A DNA stretch of 64,000 nt. Origin: Bog-473 sp963809715 (lineage in GTDB: Bacteria > Actinomycetota > Acidimicrobiia > Acidimicrobiales > RAAP-2). How positions within the stretch are numbered: position 1 is the first letter of the stretch; the number at the start of each line of letters is the position of its first letter. The stretch covers positions 313,538-377,537 of the forward strand of contig CAWEKO010000010.1 of the NCBI GenBank assembly GCA_963809715.1, read 5' to 3'. Made by a program: the position numbers and the translations under genes. Under the pieces are notes generated by a model. The model worked only from the letters and a program-made list of their open reading frames with translations. It was not told the DNA's origin and searched no databases. Of the stretch, positions 1 through 9,705 are shown one piece after another.

Positions 1-2237
1 ATGAGGTCGGGATCCCCGACACGCAGCGAGACGAGTCGGCGTCGCGGCCCCTGGGCGATCGCCGACTCGAGGGCTGCCCGGCCGATGAAGTCGATCGGGG
101 TCTTCAGCTTGCAGGTGAACCGCAAACCCGCTTCGAGCGGGGTGTGATCCGGCGTGAGGTCGGAGCCGAAGGCCCGATAGCCCTTGTCGAGCCGGAGGCT
201 GTTGATGGCGTAGTACCCCGCGTCCGTGAGGCCGAGGTCGGCACCGGCGGCCACCAGGTCCTCGTACACGCCCACGGCGAACTCGGTCGGCACATACAGC
301 TCCCAGCCGAGCTCCCCCACGTAGGTCAGTCGGGTGGCCCGCACCGTGGCATAGCCCACAGAGATCTCCCGGCTCGTGGCAAACGGGAAGGCGACGTTCG
401 ACAGGTCGGCCGAAGTGAGCCGTCCGAGCAGGTCCCGAGAACCCGGGCCCATGACCCCGAGTACGGCGTAGGCCGAGGAGACGTCCACGATGCTCACGTG
501 TTCGTCGGACCGAAGATGCCGCTCGATCCACGCCCTGTCGCGGACCGGCGAGGCCGAGCTCGTCACGAGCAGGTAGCGGTCATCGGCCAGCCGGGTGATG
601 GTCACGTCGGCCTCGTAGCCGGCGTGCTCGTTGAGCATCCCGGTGTAGACGGTCCGCCCGGGCTTGACGGCGACGTCGGCCGTGCACAGGCGCTGGAGCG
701 CTGCCTCGGCGCCCCGACCCACCACCAGCAGCTTGCCGAACGAGGTTTCGTCGAACACGGCCACCCGCTCGCGCGTCGCCCGTTGCTCGACACCCGACCA
801 GGCCAGCCAGTCCGGACGCTCCCACGTGTAGTCGAGCTCGGGCGCCACGCCGGGCGGAGCGAAGACGTTCGGCCGTTCCCATCCCATCTTCGAACCGAAG
901 ACGGCGCCTTTGGGGGCGAGGAGATGGTGCAGCGGTGACCGACGGAAGGGTCGAGCCGTGGCGAGCTCACGATTGGGCCACGGCACGGCGTAGTGAAGGC
1001 CGAGGACCTCACCCACACGGTCGCGCAGCCAGCGGTTGTTTGCGTTGAACGGGGCGAAGCGCCGGATGTCGACGGCGACGAGATCGCTGGTCGGCTCACC
1101 CTCGACGATCCACTCGGCGAGGGCCCGGCCGGCTCCGCCGCCCGAGGCGATCCCCACCGAGTTGAACCCGGCGCCGACGAAGAACCCGCCGAGGCCGGGA
1201 GCCTCACCGAGGATGAACTGGTTGTCGGGCGTGAAGCTCTCCGGCCCGTTGTAGAGCTTCTTCAGCCCGGTGCGCTGCAGCGCGGGTATCCGGTGCAGCG
1301 CTGACTCCATGAGCACGCTGAAGTGGTCCCAGTCCTCGTCGAGGAGCTGGAATTCGAAGGGGTAGGGCAACGCGTCCGGGGCCACCCACGGCTTCGCTTT
1401 CGGCTCGAACCCGCCGACGACGAGGCCGCCGACCTCCTCTTTCACGTAGGTGTACCCGTCGGGGTCACGGAGGATCGGCAAGTTCGGGTGGACCCCGTCG
1501 ATGGCCTCGGTGACCACGTAGAAGTGCTCGGCCGAGTGAAGCGGAACGTCGACGCCGCACATCAGGCCGACGGCCTTGGCCCATTGGCCGGCGCAGTTCA
1601 CGACGACGTCGGCCTCGACCGGTCCCCGATCCGTCGTGACGCCAGTCACCCGGCCTCGCTTCGTGCTGATCCCGGTCACCCGGGTGCGTTCGAAGATGCG
1701 GACGGCGCGCTGACGCGCACCGTGGGCAAGCGAGGCGGTCACGTCGACCGGGTTGACGGTGGCATCGCCGGGCAGCCACAGGGCCCCGAGCAGGTCACCC
1801 GTCTCGAGGATGGGATAGCGATCCCGCGCCTGGGCCGGGGTCAACAGCTCGCACTCGAGGTCGTAGACGTCGGCCGTCGCCGCCGTCCGGCGCAGCTGGA
1901 CCATCCGGTCGGGCGTGCGGGCCACCGTGACGCCACCGCAACGCTTGAGACCGGTGGCCAGACCGGTCTCCGCCTCGAGGTCACCGTAGAGGCGAGCCGA
2001 GTACTGGACGAGGCGGGTCCCCGATTCGGTCGCCCGGAGCTGACCCAACAAGCCGGCCGCATGCCAGGTGGTGCCGGACGAGAGCTGTCCCTGCTCGAGG
2101 AGGACGACGTCGGTCCATCCAAGGCGGGCCAGGTGGTAGGCGGTGGAGGTGCCGATCACCCCTCCACCGATCACGACGACGCGGGCCCGGTCGGGCAGAT
2201 CGCGCCCGGACGGCACTTCCGTGGGCTCGTCTCCCAA
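1..2237 (-). CDS. Dimethylglycine/sarcosine dehydrogenase-like FAD oxidoreductase with GcvT-type C-terminus (3' end outside window)
   Basis: Oxidative N-demethylation of a methylated glycine is the likely reaction, with the released C1 unit passed to tetrahydrofolate by the C-terminal aminomethyltransferase-like half. About 745 codons are present and the C-terminus lies beyond position 1. The N-terminal Rossmann motif VVVIGGGVIGTSTAYHL is at about residues 20-36. GTTWHAAG follows, and its His is the covalent flavin site in this family. From about residue 400 the protein resembles the GcvT/DMGDH C-terminus (VFDETSFGKLLV, GVMGPGSRDLL, GELGWELYVP). I chose a TTG start at 2237 because it is preceded by GAGGAGG; no ATG fits. 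It lies 31 bp after the choline kinase-like gene on the same strand, suggesting co-transcription for methylated amine use. Exact substrate is unknown. Confidence 0.82.
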   Translation of the reverse strand, partial: MGDEPTEVPSGRDLPDRARVVVIGGGVIGTSTAYHLARLGWTDVVLLEQGQLSSGTTWHAAGLLGQLRATESGTRLVQYSARLYGDLEAETGLATGLKRCGGVTVARTPDRMVQLRRTAATADVYDLECELLTPAQARDRYPILETGDLLGALWLPGDATVNPVDVTASLAHGARQRAVRIFERTRVTGISTKRGRVTGVTTDRGPVEADVVVNCAGQWAKAVGLMCGVDVPLHSAEHFYVVTEAIDGVHPNLPILRDPDGYTYVKEEVGGLVVGGFEPKAKPWVAPDALPYPFEFQLLDEDWDHFSVLMESALHRIPALQRTGLKKLYNGPESFTPDNQFILGEAPGLGGFFVGAGFNSVGIASGGGAGRALAEWIVEGEPTSDLVAVDIRRFAPFNANNRWLRDRVGEVLGLHYAVPWPNRELATARPFRRSPLHHLLAPKGAVFGSKMGWERPNVFAPPGVAPELDYTWERPDWLAWSGVEQRATRERVAVFDETSFGKLLVVGRGAEAALQRLCTADVAVKPGRTVYTGMLNEHAGYEADVTITRLADDRYLLVTSSASPVRDRAWIERHLRSDEHVSIVDVSSAYAVLGVMGPGSRDLLGRLTSADLSNVAFPFATSREISVGYATVRATRLTYVGELGWELYVPTEFAVGVYEDLVAAGADLGLTDAGYYAINSLRLDKGYRAFGSDLTPDHTPLEAGLRFTCKLKTPIDFIGRAALESAIAQGPRRRLVSLRVGDPDL

Positions 2238-2268
2238 TGGTCGTCCTCCTCGAGGGTCCGGGCGCGAC

Positions 2269-3195
2269 TCAGTCTGCCCGGGTCACGTCGACCAGGAGAC
2301 GCTCCAGGTCCGGATGGCCGAACGTGGCCTCGGCCCGTTCGTACTTCTCCATCCCCCAGCTCCAGAAGTCGAAATCGATGGTGCTGGTCGCGTCCTGGAT
2401 GGAGGCCCACAGGGTCCAGCCGTACTGCGACATCACGGCCCAGAGGCGGGCCCGGGCCAGGTGACTCCGAGACGAGCTGCCGTCGTAGGCCACGACCAGT
2501 TCCTCGAGCTGTTCGTCGCGCAGGTGGCACTCGCTCCAAAGGTTGCCGAGCTCGAAATACGCGTCGTTGTTGCCTGAGTACTCGTAATCGATGATCGACA
2601 CGGTCCGACCATCGTCGATGAAGTTGGCGGCCAAGAGGTCGTTGTTGCACGGCACCGGCGCCACCGGCTGGACGGTCAGGGCCGCCCTCATACGGCGGAC
2701 CGCCTCGGCGTGGTCGTGGTAGCCGGCGGGCAGCCGAAAGCCCCCGCGCACGACCCGCCCGAGATACTCCGTCTGGAGCTCGAACATGTCGAAGACGCTG
2801 ACGAACGGTTCGCCGGCGTGGAGGCGGCGACAGGCGTCGGCCACCCGGGGCAACATCCCGGGGCGTTGCAAGTGCTCGTCGCTGACGGTCTCCCCTTCTA
2901 AGAACCCGACGACGAGGATTCCGACCTCGGGCAGGAAGTCGACCACCGGAGCACCGACGCCGGCCCGGGCCGCCCGGACGCTGTTCGCGTACTCGGCTTG
3001 GCGGTCGACACCCAGCCCGTTCGCTGGGGATGGGACCGAGTGCCGCACGACGTAGGCGGCGTCGGGCGTCGTGACCTTGTAGTTCTGGTTCGTGAGGCCA
3101 CCGGGAAGTCGCTCGACCCGGCAGGGCCTGCCCCGGAGCACGTCGATCCGGCCCAGCAGGGCGGGATCGAGTCCAGCGCCGTCTCCGGCACTCAC
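2269..3195 (-). CDS. Choline/ethanolamine kinase-like phosphotransferase
   Basis: This 308-residue protein has the APH/choline-kinase fold. The glycine-rich N-terminal segment RLPGGLTNQNYKV is at about residues 29-41, the Brenner-type loop PCNNDLLAANF is at about 182-192, and the metal-binding IIDYEYSGNN is at about 201-210. The usual His of the loop (CHND in close relatives) is Asn here, but the catalytic Asp is kept. It probably phosphorylates a small amino alcohol. Position between a permease gene and a methylglycine dehydrogenase-like gene on the same strand suggests uptake and catabolism of choline-type or methylamine compounds; this is inference. Aminoglycoside phosphotransferase activity is less likely given the DYEYSGNN signature. 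Confidence 0.8.
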   Translation of the reverse strand: MSAGDGAGLDPALLGRIDVLRGRPCRVERLPGGLTNQNYKVTTPDAAYVVRHSVPSPANGLGVDRQAEYANSVRAARAGVGAPVVDFLPEVGILVVGFLEGETVSDEHLQRPGMLPRVADACRRLHAGEPFVSVFDMFELQTEYLGRVVRGGFRLPAGYHDHAEAVRRMRAALTVQPVAPVPCNNDLLAANFIDDGRTVSIIDYEYSGNNDAYFELGNLWSECHLRDEQLEELVVAYDGSSSRSHLARARLWAVMSQYGWTLWASIQDATSTIDFDFWSWGMEKYERAEATFGHPDLERLLVDVTRAD

Positions 3196-3217
3196 TGCGC
3201 CAGCAGGTCGGGTCCGC

Positions 3218-4834
3218 TCAGGGCAGGGACGAAGCGGGGTAATCGATCCCCCCGAGCAGTTCGACGGTTTCCTTCTCGACGGTCTGCTTCGGGCCGGTGA
3301 ACCAGTTCTTGACCGACACGTGCCAGTAGATCCACAGCGCGATCAGCGCGGCGGGGAAGACGAGGATCGTGTAGTTCACGTACTTCCACGAGAAGTCGGG
3401 GTTCCACGGTACGCCAAGGTTGATGTTGGGCATGATGGCCATGAACGACACGAGGACGATGTCGAGCAGGGCGATGACGGCGATCCACTTGTACTTGGCG
3501 CCGAGATTCCACGAGCCGGTTTCGAAGCTGTCCCCCTTGCGCCACCGGTGCCAGATTGGCACGGCGAAGCACCAGTAGAGACCGATCACACCGAGCGACA
3601 CGACGGCGTTGAAGGCGACCGGCACGGCCACCCCGCCGACGTCGACCTTGATCAGGGCCGGCGAAGTAATGATCAGAGCGACGACGGCGACGGCGATCAC
3701 GCCCGCCACCGGCACCCGGCGCGAGTTCAGCTTGGACCACATCTTGTTGCCCGGCACCGCGCCGTCCCGGCTGAAGGCGAAGAGCATCCGGGTGCAGCTC
3801 GTCATGCACGCCATCGTGCAGAAGAACTGGCCGAGTGTGGCGATGAGGAGCACCGTCCCGCCCCACTTGGAAGTGAGGGCCTGGGAGAAGATGACGGCCA
3901 CGCCGCCGCCGCCCTTGGACACACCCGCCTCGTTCTGGACGGCGAAGAGGAACGCGAGCAGGAGGAGCCAGCCGCCGATGGCCGAGTAGAAGATCGACCG
4001 CCAGATGCCCTTGGCCGCCGAGTCGGCAGCCGAGTGGGTCTCCTCCGACAGGTGGGCCGAGGCGTCGTAGCCGGTGATCGTGTACTGGGTGAGCAGGGCA
4101 CCGATGGGCAGCACGACGAAGATGAACCCCCACCCGTGCGTCTTCCCACTGAAGAAGCCGGTGTTGTTGACCGTCGAGGTGAACACCATGCTGGCGCTGG
4201 CGTGGTGGTGGGGCAGGAAGATCAGGATGAGCACGATGGCCGCCGCGCCGAGCACGTGCCAGTACACCGAGATGTTGTTGAAGATCCCGAGGAGGTGGCT
4301 CGAGAAGATGTTGGCCGTGGCGGCGAGCACGAGGACCCCGAGGAAGTAGAGGAAGATCGTGTCGAGGTTGCCCGACGTGTAGCTGCCCGGGAAGAGGAAG
4401 CCGAGCGTGAGGTCGAGGAAGGTGGCGCAGCCGTAGGCGACCGAGGCGACGATGGCGAGGAGGCCGATGAGGTTCAGCCAACCGGTGTAATAGCCGGCTT
4501 TGACTCCTCCGAGTTTGGAGGCCCACCAATAGATCCCCCCCGAGGTCGGCATGGCCGACACCAGTTCGGACAGGCAGAAGCCGATGCAGAGGACGAGGGC
4601 CGCCAGTATCGGCCACCCCCAGGCGATGGCCGCCGGGCCGCCACCGTTCCAGCCTGCATAGAAGGTGGTGAAACAGCCGGCGAGGATGGAGATGATGGAG
4701 AAGCTGATGGCGAAGTTGGAGAATCCGGACCAGGAGCGGTTCAGCTCCTGCTTGTAGCCGAGCCGGGCCAGAGTTTCTTCGTCCGCCGTCAATTCCGGCG
4801 GTTCGGAAACCTCCTCGATGACACCTTCAGGCAC
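3218..4834 (-). CDS. Amino acid permease, APC superfamily
   Basis: This 538-residue polytopic membrane protein has about 12 hydrophobic segments. The APC N-terminal signature appears as LGYKQELNRSWSGFSNFAISFS followed by ISILAGCFTTF, and SELVSAMPTSGGIYWW is the conserved TM1-TM2 region of GABA/amino-acid permeases. A longer reading frame starts at 4909, but the GTG at 4834 is preceded by AAGGGGG at good spacing and begins VPEGVIEEV, so I use it. The gene heads a minus-strand group with the choline kinase-like and demethylating dehydrogenase genes, so an amine or amino-acid substrate such as GABA or a methylated glycine is plausible. Substrate is not determined. Confidence 0.85.
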   Translation of the reverse strand: MPEGVIEEVSEPPELTADEETLARLGYKQELNRSWSGFSNFAISFSIISILAGCFTTFYAGWNGGGPAAIAWGWPILAALVLCIGFCLSELVSAMPTSGGIYWWASKLGGVKAGYYTGWLNLIGLLAIVASVAYGCATFLDLTLGFLFPGSYTSGNLDTIFLYFLGVLVLAATANIFSSHLLGIFNNISVYWHVLGAAAIVLILIFLPHHHASASMVFTSTVNNTGFFSGKTHGWGFIFVVLPIGALLTQYTITGYDASAHLSEETHSAADSAAKGIWRSIFYSAIGGWLLLLAFLFAVQNEAGVSKGGGGVAVIFSQALTSKWGGTVLLIATLGQFFCTMACMTSCTRMLFAFSRDGAVPGNKMWSKLNSRRVPVAGVIAVAVVALIITSPALIKVDVGGVAVPVAFNAVVSLGVIGLYWCFAVPIWHRWRKGDSFETGSWNLGAKYKWIAVIALLDIVLVSFMAIMPNINLGVPWNPDFSWKYVNYTILVFPAALIALWIYWHVSVKNWFTGPKQTVEKETVELLGGIDYPASSLP

Positions 4835-5056
4835 GGGCGGCCCCCTTGTTCGGCGACCCCGGGGAGCAGGATCGCATCCGGTGTTTCGGATGCTCGTGGA
4901 GGATAGCAAGGACGGCCGCCGCGTGACGGGATTGTGCTCGGACGGGCCGATACGAGCCTGAGAGGGTCATGAGCGCGGCGGATCGCGGCGGAAAGCGCAA
5001 CGCAGGCGCGGCGGAGGTCGACGGGTCGACACGTCGCCCTGGCACAATGAGCCGGC

Positions 5057-6499
5057 ATGCGCGTCCTCGCTCTCGATCAGGGGACATCGGCGACAAAGGC
5101 GGTGGTCTTCGACGACGACGGCGCCAGCCTGAGCTCGGTCGAGGCGGCGGTCACGCCGCACGCCGTCGCCGGCGGCGGAGTCGAGCAGGACCCCGAGCAA
5201 CTGTGGGACTCGGTCTGCCGGGCCGGCCGCGAAGCGGTCGCCCGTGCCGGCGGGGGTGTGTCCGCCGTCGGCTTCGCCAACCAAGGTGAGACCGTGCTGG
5301 CCTGGGACCGCGCGACGGGTCAACCGCTGAGTGCAGCCGTCTCCTGGCAGGATCGCCGTGCCGCCTCGGTCTGTGCCGACCTGGCCGAGCACGCTGCGTC
5401 GTTGACCCGGATCACCGGCCTGCCGCTCGACCCCTACTTCGCGGCGCCGAAGATGACGTGGCTCCGGCGGCAAGGCATTCTCGGGGGTGTCGTGACCACG
5501 AGCGACGCCTGGCTGGTGCACCGTCTCACCGGGGCCTACGTCACGGACGTCACCACAGCATCGAGAACGCTGCTGCTCGACTTGGGACGCCGCGGCTGGT
5601 CCGAAGAAGCCTGCGCGCTGTTCGGCCTCGGTGCGTCCGAGCTTCCCGCGGTCGTCGGCTGCGCCCAGGAGATCGGACACACCGATGCCTTCGGCCCGTC
5701 GCTCCCGCTGACGGGGTTGAGCGTCGACCAGCAGGCGGCGCTCATCGGTGAGCACTGCCTCGAGCCCGGAGACTCGAAATGCACCTACGGCACCGGCGCC
5801 TTCCTTCTGGCCAACGCCGGTCCGCACCCGTTCACCTCGTCGGCCGGCCTCGCCGTCTCCGTGGGCTGGCAGATCGGTGACGACGCCGTGTACTGCGTCG
5901 ACGGACAGGTGTATGCCGCCGGCGCCGCCATCGCCTGGTTGGTGCGCTGGGGCTTTCTGGCCCGGCCCGAGGATCTCGATGCGGTGGCCGCGTCGGTTCC
6001 CGACACGGGTCAGGTCGTGGTGGTCCCCGCACTCAGCGGCCTCGGAGCTCCGTGGTGGCAACCCGACGTCCTCGCCGGCATCGAGGGGATCGGCCCCGCC
6101 ACGCAACCGGCTCACGTGGTCCGGTCCACCGTGGAGGGTCTGGCGGCCCAGGTCGCCCTGTTGGCCCGCGCCGTCGCCGCTGATCTCGGCCGGCCGCTGG
6201 CCCGGCTGCGCGTCGACGGCGGCCTGACCCGCTCGCGCCTGCTCATGCAGATGCAGGCCGACCTGCTCCAGCTTCCGGTGGAGGTGGCCGCCTCGCGCCA
6301 CGCCACCGCGGCCGGCGTCGGCGCGCTGGCCCGCGTCGGTGCCGAACCGGGTCACTCGCTCGACGCCGCGGTGGGACGGACCGAATCGCCCACCTCCTAC
6401 GAGCCGACGATGGCTGCGGGCGAGGCGGCCGAACGCCTGGCCCGCTTCGAGCGGGCCGTGGCGCGGCACGTCGACGCCACGCGCCGGACCTCTTCGTGA
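5057..6499 (+). CDS. glpK: FGGY-family carbohydrate kinase, glycerol kinase-like
   Basis: The 480-residue protein has the FGGY kinase layout. The phosphate-1 motif LDQGTSATKAVVFD is at residues 5-18, GFANQGETVLAWD matches the glycerol kinase GxTNQRETTxxWD block, and LPLDPYFAAPKMTWL matches the GlpK DPYFSGTK block. The C-terminal FGGY region contains GLGAPWW and RVDGGLTRSRLLMQMQAD. It would make sn-glycerol 3-phosphate using ATP. The stop overlaps the start of the GlpA-like gene by 4 bases, so the two are translationally coupled, supporting glycerol as substrate. It is divergent from the permease gene; the 220-bp gap holds the promoters. Other polyol kinases are possible. Confidence 0.78.
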   Translation: MRVLALDQGTSATKAVVFDDDGASLSSVEAAVTPHAVAGGGVEQDPEQLWDSVCRAGREAVARAGGGVSAVGFANQGETVLAWDRATGQPLSAAVSWQDRRAASVCADLAEHAASLTRITGLPLDPYFAAPKMTWLRRQGILGGVVTTSDAWLVHRLTGAYVTDVTTASRTLLLDLGRRGWSEEACALFGLGASELPAVVGCAQEIGHTDAFGPSLPLTGLSVDQQAALIGEHCLEPGDSKCTYGTGAFLLANAGPHPFTSSAGLAVSVGWQIGDDAVYCVDGQVYAAGAAIAWLVRWGFLARPEDLDAVAASVPDTGQVVVVPALSGLGAPWWQPDVLAGIEGIGPATQPAHVVRSTVEGLAAQVALLARAVAADLGRPLARLRVDGGLTRSRLLMQMQADLLQLPVEVAASRHATAAGVGALARVGAEPGHSLDAAVGRTESPTSYEPTMAAGEAAERLARFERAVARHVDATRRTSS

Positions 6500-7878
6500 A
6501 CGACGCCCGCTCCCACGACGTCGCCATCATCGGCGCGGGGGTGGTCGGCACCGCCATCGGTCGGCAACTGGCCCGCCACCGGCTCCGCACGGTGATCCTC
6601 GAGCAGGCCGTCGATGTGGGCACCGGTACGTCAAAGGCCAACACCGCGATCGTGCACACGGGCTTCGACACCGAGCCCGGGAGCCTGGAATCGACCTTGG
6701 TCCGGCGGGGGCACCAGCTCCTCACGTCCTACGCGGGCGCGGCGGGCATCGCGCTCGAGGAGACCGGGGCAGTCCTGGTGGCCTGGGACGAGGAACAGGA
6801 GGCGCGGCTCGACGACGTGCTCTCCAAAGCGCGGGCCAACGGATACGAGCGGGCCTCTCGGCTCACGCTCGACGAACTGCGCCGGCGCGAACCGCACCTC
6901 GGACCAGGGGCCACCGGGGCCGTCGCCATCCCCGACGAGTCGATCATCTGCCCTTGGAGCCCGAGCATCGCGTTCGCGACCGAGGCGGCCGGTGCCGGTG
7001 TCGAACTGCGGCTCGGCACCGCCGTCACCGGCGTGAGCCGCGACCACGACACGGGCCACTGGCTCGTGCAGACGACCGGGGGGCCGGTGCGGACGGATTG
7101 GGTCATCAACGCGGCCGGCGTCTTCTCCGATCGGGTGAACCACTGGTTCGGTCATGACGAGTTCACCATCGCGCCGCGGCGAGGCCAACTCATCGTCTTC
7201 GACAAGTTGGCCCGCGGGCTCGTGTCGTCGATCGTTCTGCCGGTCCCGACCCAGAGGACGAAGGGGGTGTTGGTGGCACCCACCGTCTACGGCAACGTCC
7301 TGCTCGGCCCCACGGCCGAGGACATCGACGATCGGGAGGACACGGCAACGACGGCACCCGGGCTCGAAGGGTTGCTCGACGCGGGGCGCCGCATAGTGCC
7401 CGACCTGGTCCGCGACGAGGTCACGGCGGCCTACGCCGGCGTGCGCGCCGCCACCGAGCACCGGGACTACCAGATCACGATCCACGAACACGAGCGCTAC
7501 GTGTGCGTGGGCGGGATCCGCTCGACCGGTTTGACGGCGTCGCTCGCCATCGCCGAATTCGTCGTCGGGCAGATGGGAGAAGCCGGTCTCTCGCGGGCCG
7601 AGGCGGAGCACGAGCCGGTGATCCCCGAGATGCCCGAGCTCGGCGAGTTCGGCGTGCGGGCCTTCGAGGACGCCAGCAGGGTGCAGGACGATCCGGCCTA
7701 TGGCCACATCGTGTGCTTCTGCGAGCGGGTCACCGAGGGCGAGGTCAGGGACGCACTGGGCGCAGCCGTCCCTGCGGTGGACGTCGGAGGTCTTCGCCGT
7801 CGCACCCGGGCCACCAACGGGCGCTGTCAGGGCTTCTTCTGTGGCGCGGCCATCGCAGCCCGCCTGGCGGCGCGCTAG
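6496..7878 (+). CDS. GlpA-like FAD-dependent glycerol-3-phosphate dehydrogenase with Bfd-type [2Fe-2S] domain
   Basis: This 460-residue FAD oxidoreductase begins with VAIIGAGVVGTAIGRQL (dinucleotide-binding GxGxxG, residues about 9-25). It ends with a Bfd-like iron-sulfur domain: CFCER near residue 400 and GRCQGFFCG near 445 supply four Cys ligands. This arrangement is typical of GlpA-type anaerobic glycerol-3-phosphate dehydrogenases and their relatives. The GTG start overlaps the kinase stop (GTGA). The next gene starts 5 bp downstream and encodes a second FAD protein, as in glpK-glpA-glpB-like operons of several phyla. It probably oxidises glycerol 3-phosphate to dihydroxyacetone phosphate. 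Confidence 0.82.
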   Translation: MNDARSHDVAIIGAGVVGTAIGRQLARHRLRTVILEQAVDVGTGTSKANTAIVHTGFDTEPGSLESTLVRRGHQLLTSYAGAAGIALEETGAVLVAWDEEQEARLDDVLSKARANGYERASRLTLDELRRREPHLGPGATGAVAIPDESIICPWSPSIAFATEAAGAGVELRLGTAVTGVSRDHDTGHWLVQTTGGPVRTDWVINAAGVFSDRVNHWFGHDEFTIAPRRGQLIVFDKLARGLVSSIVLPVPTQRTKGVLVAPTVYGNVLLGPTAEDIDDREDTATTAPGLEGLLDAGRRIVPDLVRDEVTAAYAGVRAATEHRDYQITIHEHERYVCVGGIRSTGLTASLAIAEFVVGQMGEAGLSRAEAEHEPVIPEMPELGEFGVRAFEDASRVQDDPAYGHIVCFCERVTEGEVRDALGAAVPAVDVGGLRRRTRATNGRCQGFFCGAAIAARLAAR

Positions 7879-7882
7879 GCGG

Positions 7883-9144
7883 ATGACCCGCACCGTCCTG
7901 GCCGTCGACGCGCTGGTGGTGGGAGCCGGTCCCGCCGGCCTGGCGGCAGCCGTCGCGCTCACGTCGGGCGGCGCCGGACACGTCCTGGTCCTCGACCGGG
8001 AGGACGAAGCGGGCGGGATTCCCCGCCTCTGCGCGCACACGGGATTCGGACTGCGTGATCTGCACCGGGTCCTGACTGGTCCGGCCTACGCCCGCCGGTG
8101 GGTGCAGCGCGCCGTCACCGCCGGCGTCGACATCCGGACCAGCTCCATGGTGACGGGGTGGACGGCACCGGGCCGGGCCGAGGTCACGGGGCCGGAGGGA
8201 TTGCTCGAGATTCATGCCCGCGCCGTGGTGTTGGCCACCGGGGCGAGGGAGCGGCCCAGGGCCGCCCGCCTGATCCCCGGCACGCGGCCGGCGGGAGTCT
8301 TCACGACCGGTCAGCTCCAGCAGTGGGTGCACCGCGAGCACCTGCCGGTGGGCACGCGGGCCCTGGTCGTCGGGGCCGAGCACGTGTCCTACTCGGCGGT
8401 CCTCACGCTCCGCGAAGCCGGCGTCCACCCGGTGGCGCTCGTCACCGAGCTCCCGGCGACCCAGACGTACCGCCCCTTCCATGCCGTCACGCGCGCCGGT
8501 CTCAGGGTTCCGCTCTGGACGCAGACGTCGGTCGCCGGCGTCTACGGAAGGGAGCGGGTGGACCGGGTGTTGCTCCGCGGGCCCGACGGCCACGAACGGT
8601 CCGTGGCCGTCGACACCGTCGTGTTCAGCGGCGACTTCGTGCCCGACAACGAGCTGGCTCGCCAAGCTCGCCTCGTGATCGACCCGGGCACCGGCGGTCC
8701 GGCCTGTGACGCCGGCGGCCGCACCTCGGCGGACGGGGTCTTCGCGGCAGGCAACGTCGTACATCCGGCGGAGACGGCGGACGTCGCCGCGCGGCGCGCG
8801 CTGACCGTGGGCCGTACCGCGGCGCGGTGGCTCCGCGACGGGGGCACGACGACGCGCCGCGACGTGGCCAGGTGCACGTCGCCGATCCCTTGCGCTGGGT
8901 CGTCCCGAACCTCACGGGAGCGGAACCCCACCAAGGCGAGCCGATGCTGCTGCGGTCCCGGACGTTCCTGAACCGTCCTCGCCTCGCGGTCACCCAGGGT
9001 GGTCGGCCCGTGGCCACCTACCGACTGCGGCGAATGATCCCCAACCGGTCCCACGCCCTTCGTGCTGACTGGCTCGGGCAGCTGCGCTCGGATGAGGACG
9101 TGCAGATCTCCCTGTGCCCACCGCCACGGACGGGCCGAGGTTGA
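7883..9144 (+). CDS. NAD(P)/FAD-dependent oxidoreductase, GlpB/HcnB-like partner (frameshifted)
   Basis: The ATG at 7883 follows the GlpA-like gene by 4 bases and starts MTRTVLAVDALVVGAG. Motifs are the FAD site VVGAGPAGLAAAVAL near residue 13, ATGAREPR-type block (VLATGARERPRAAR), and a second nucleotide site ALVVGAEHVSYSA. The open frame drifts near 8,860: it ends in a nonsense tail at 8971, while the next frame continues with VHVADPLRWVVPNL and LRSRTFLNRPRLAV to a stop at 9144. That continuation is the expected C-terminus of this family, so I join the frames. It likely acts with the GlpA-like protein in passing electrons from glycerol 3-phosphate. Confidence 0.7.
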
Positions 9145-9174
9145 CCCGGGCCGATCTCGGCTCATTGGCCTCGG

Positions 9175-9570
9175 TTAGGCCAGGATCTTCGCCTTCTGCG
9201 CCTCGAACTCGGCGTCGGTCAGCACGCCCTGGCTCTTGAGGTCGGCCAGTTTCGAGAGCTGCGTGGCGGTGTCGTCACCCGACGCGGCGGTCTGGCGCAC
9301 GTAGGAGTCAAAGGCCTTCTGCTGTTGGGCGGCCTGCTGGGCTGCGCGCTCCTGCATCTTGCCGCCACGGGCGATCAGGTACACGAAGACACCCAGGAAC
9401 GGCAGGATGATGATGAAGATCACCCAGAGCGCCTTGGCCCCACCACCGATGTCGTGACTGCGGAAGACGTCCATGAAGACCATGATCAGCAGCCAGATCC
9501 AGATGACGAAGAGGAAGAAGTACAGCATCGTCAGGAAGGCGTCGAGGACGGGATAACTCGAGGCAAGCAT
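9175..9570 (-). CDS. Small membrane protein with PLDc_N and SHOCT domains (paralogue 1)
   Basis: The 131-residue protein starts at the ATG at 9570, six bases after AAGGAG. Two hydrophobic helices form the PLDc_N (phospholipase D nuclease N-terminal-like) region: FLTMLYFFLFVIWIWLL and ALWVIFIIILPFLGVFVYL, followed by IARGGKMQER. A Gln/Ala-rich linker leads to a C-terminal SHOCT helix pair, LSKLADLKSQGVLTDAEFE, ending KAKILA. Function is unknown; SHOCT modules often mediate oligomerisation. A near-identical copy lies at 18177-18575, and a shorter one without SHOCT at 15041-15271. Confidence 0.85.
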   Translation of the reverse strand: MLASSYPVLDAFLTMLYFFLFVIWIWLLIMVFMDVFRSHDIGGGAKALWVIFIIILPFLGVFVYLIARGGKMQERAAQQAAQQQKAFDSYVRQTAASGDDTATQLSKLADLKSQGVLTDAEFEAQKAKILA

Positions 9571-9705
9571 CAAAGCTCCTTGTGTCAGACGGGGTGCCTG
9601 CACCCGGCACCACGGGTGTGACGATAACCACTGCAGCGCTCCCGCGCCGCGTCTTGGTGTCGAGAGTCACGTTTCGCCCAGGGCCCGCCAAGGTCCCTGA
9701 GCGTC

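Noticed and set aside
4835..5056. Riboswitch upstream of the glycerol operon or the permease
   Set aside because: The region is GC-rich with no recognisable aptamer layout.
7883..9144. Programmed frameshift in the FAD oxidoreductase gene
   Set aside because: No slippery heptamer or downstream pseudoknot is evident near 8,860, and similar breaks occur in many unrelated genes, so an indel error is simpler.
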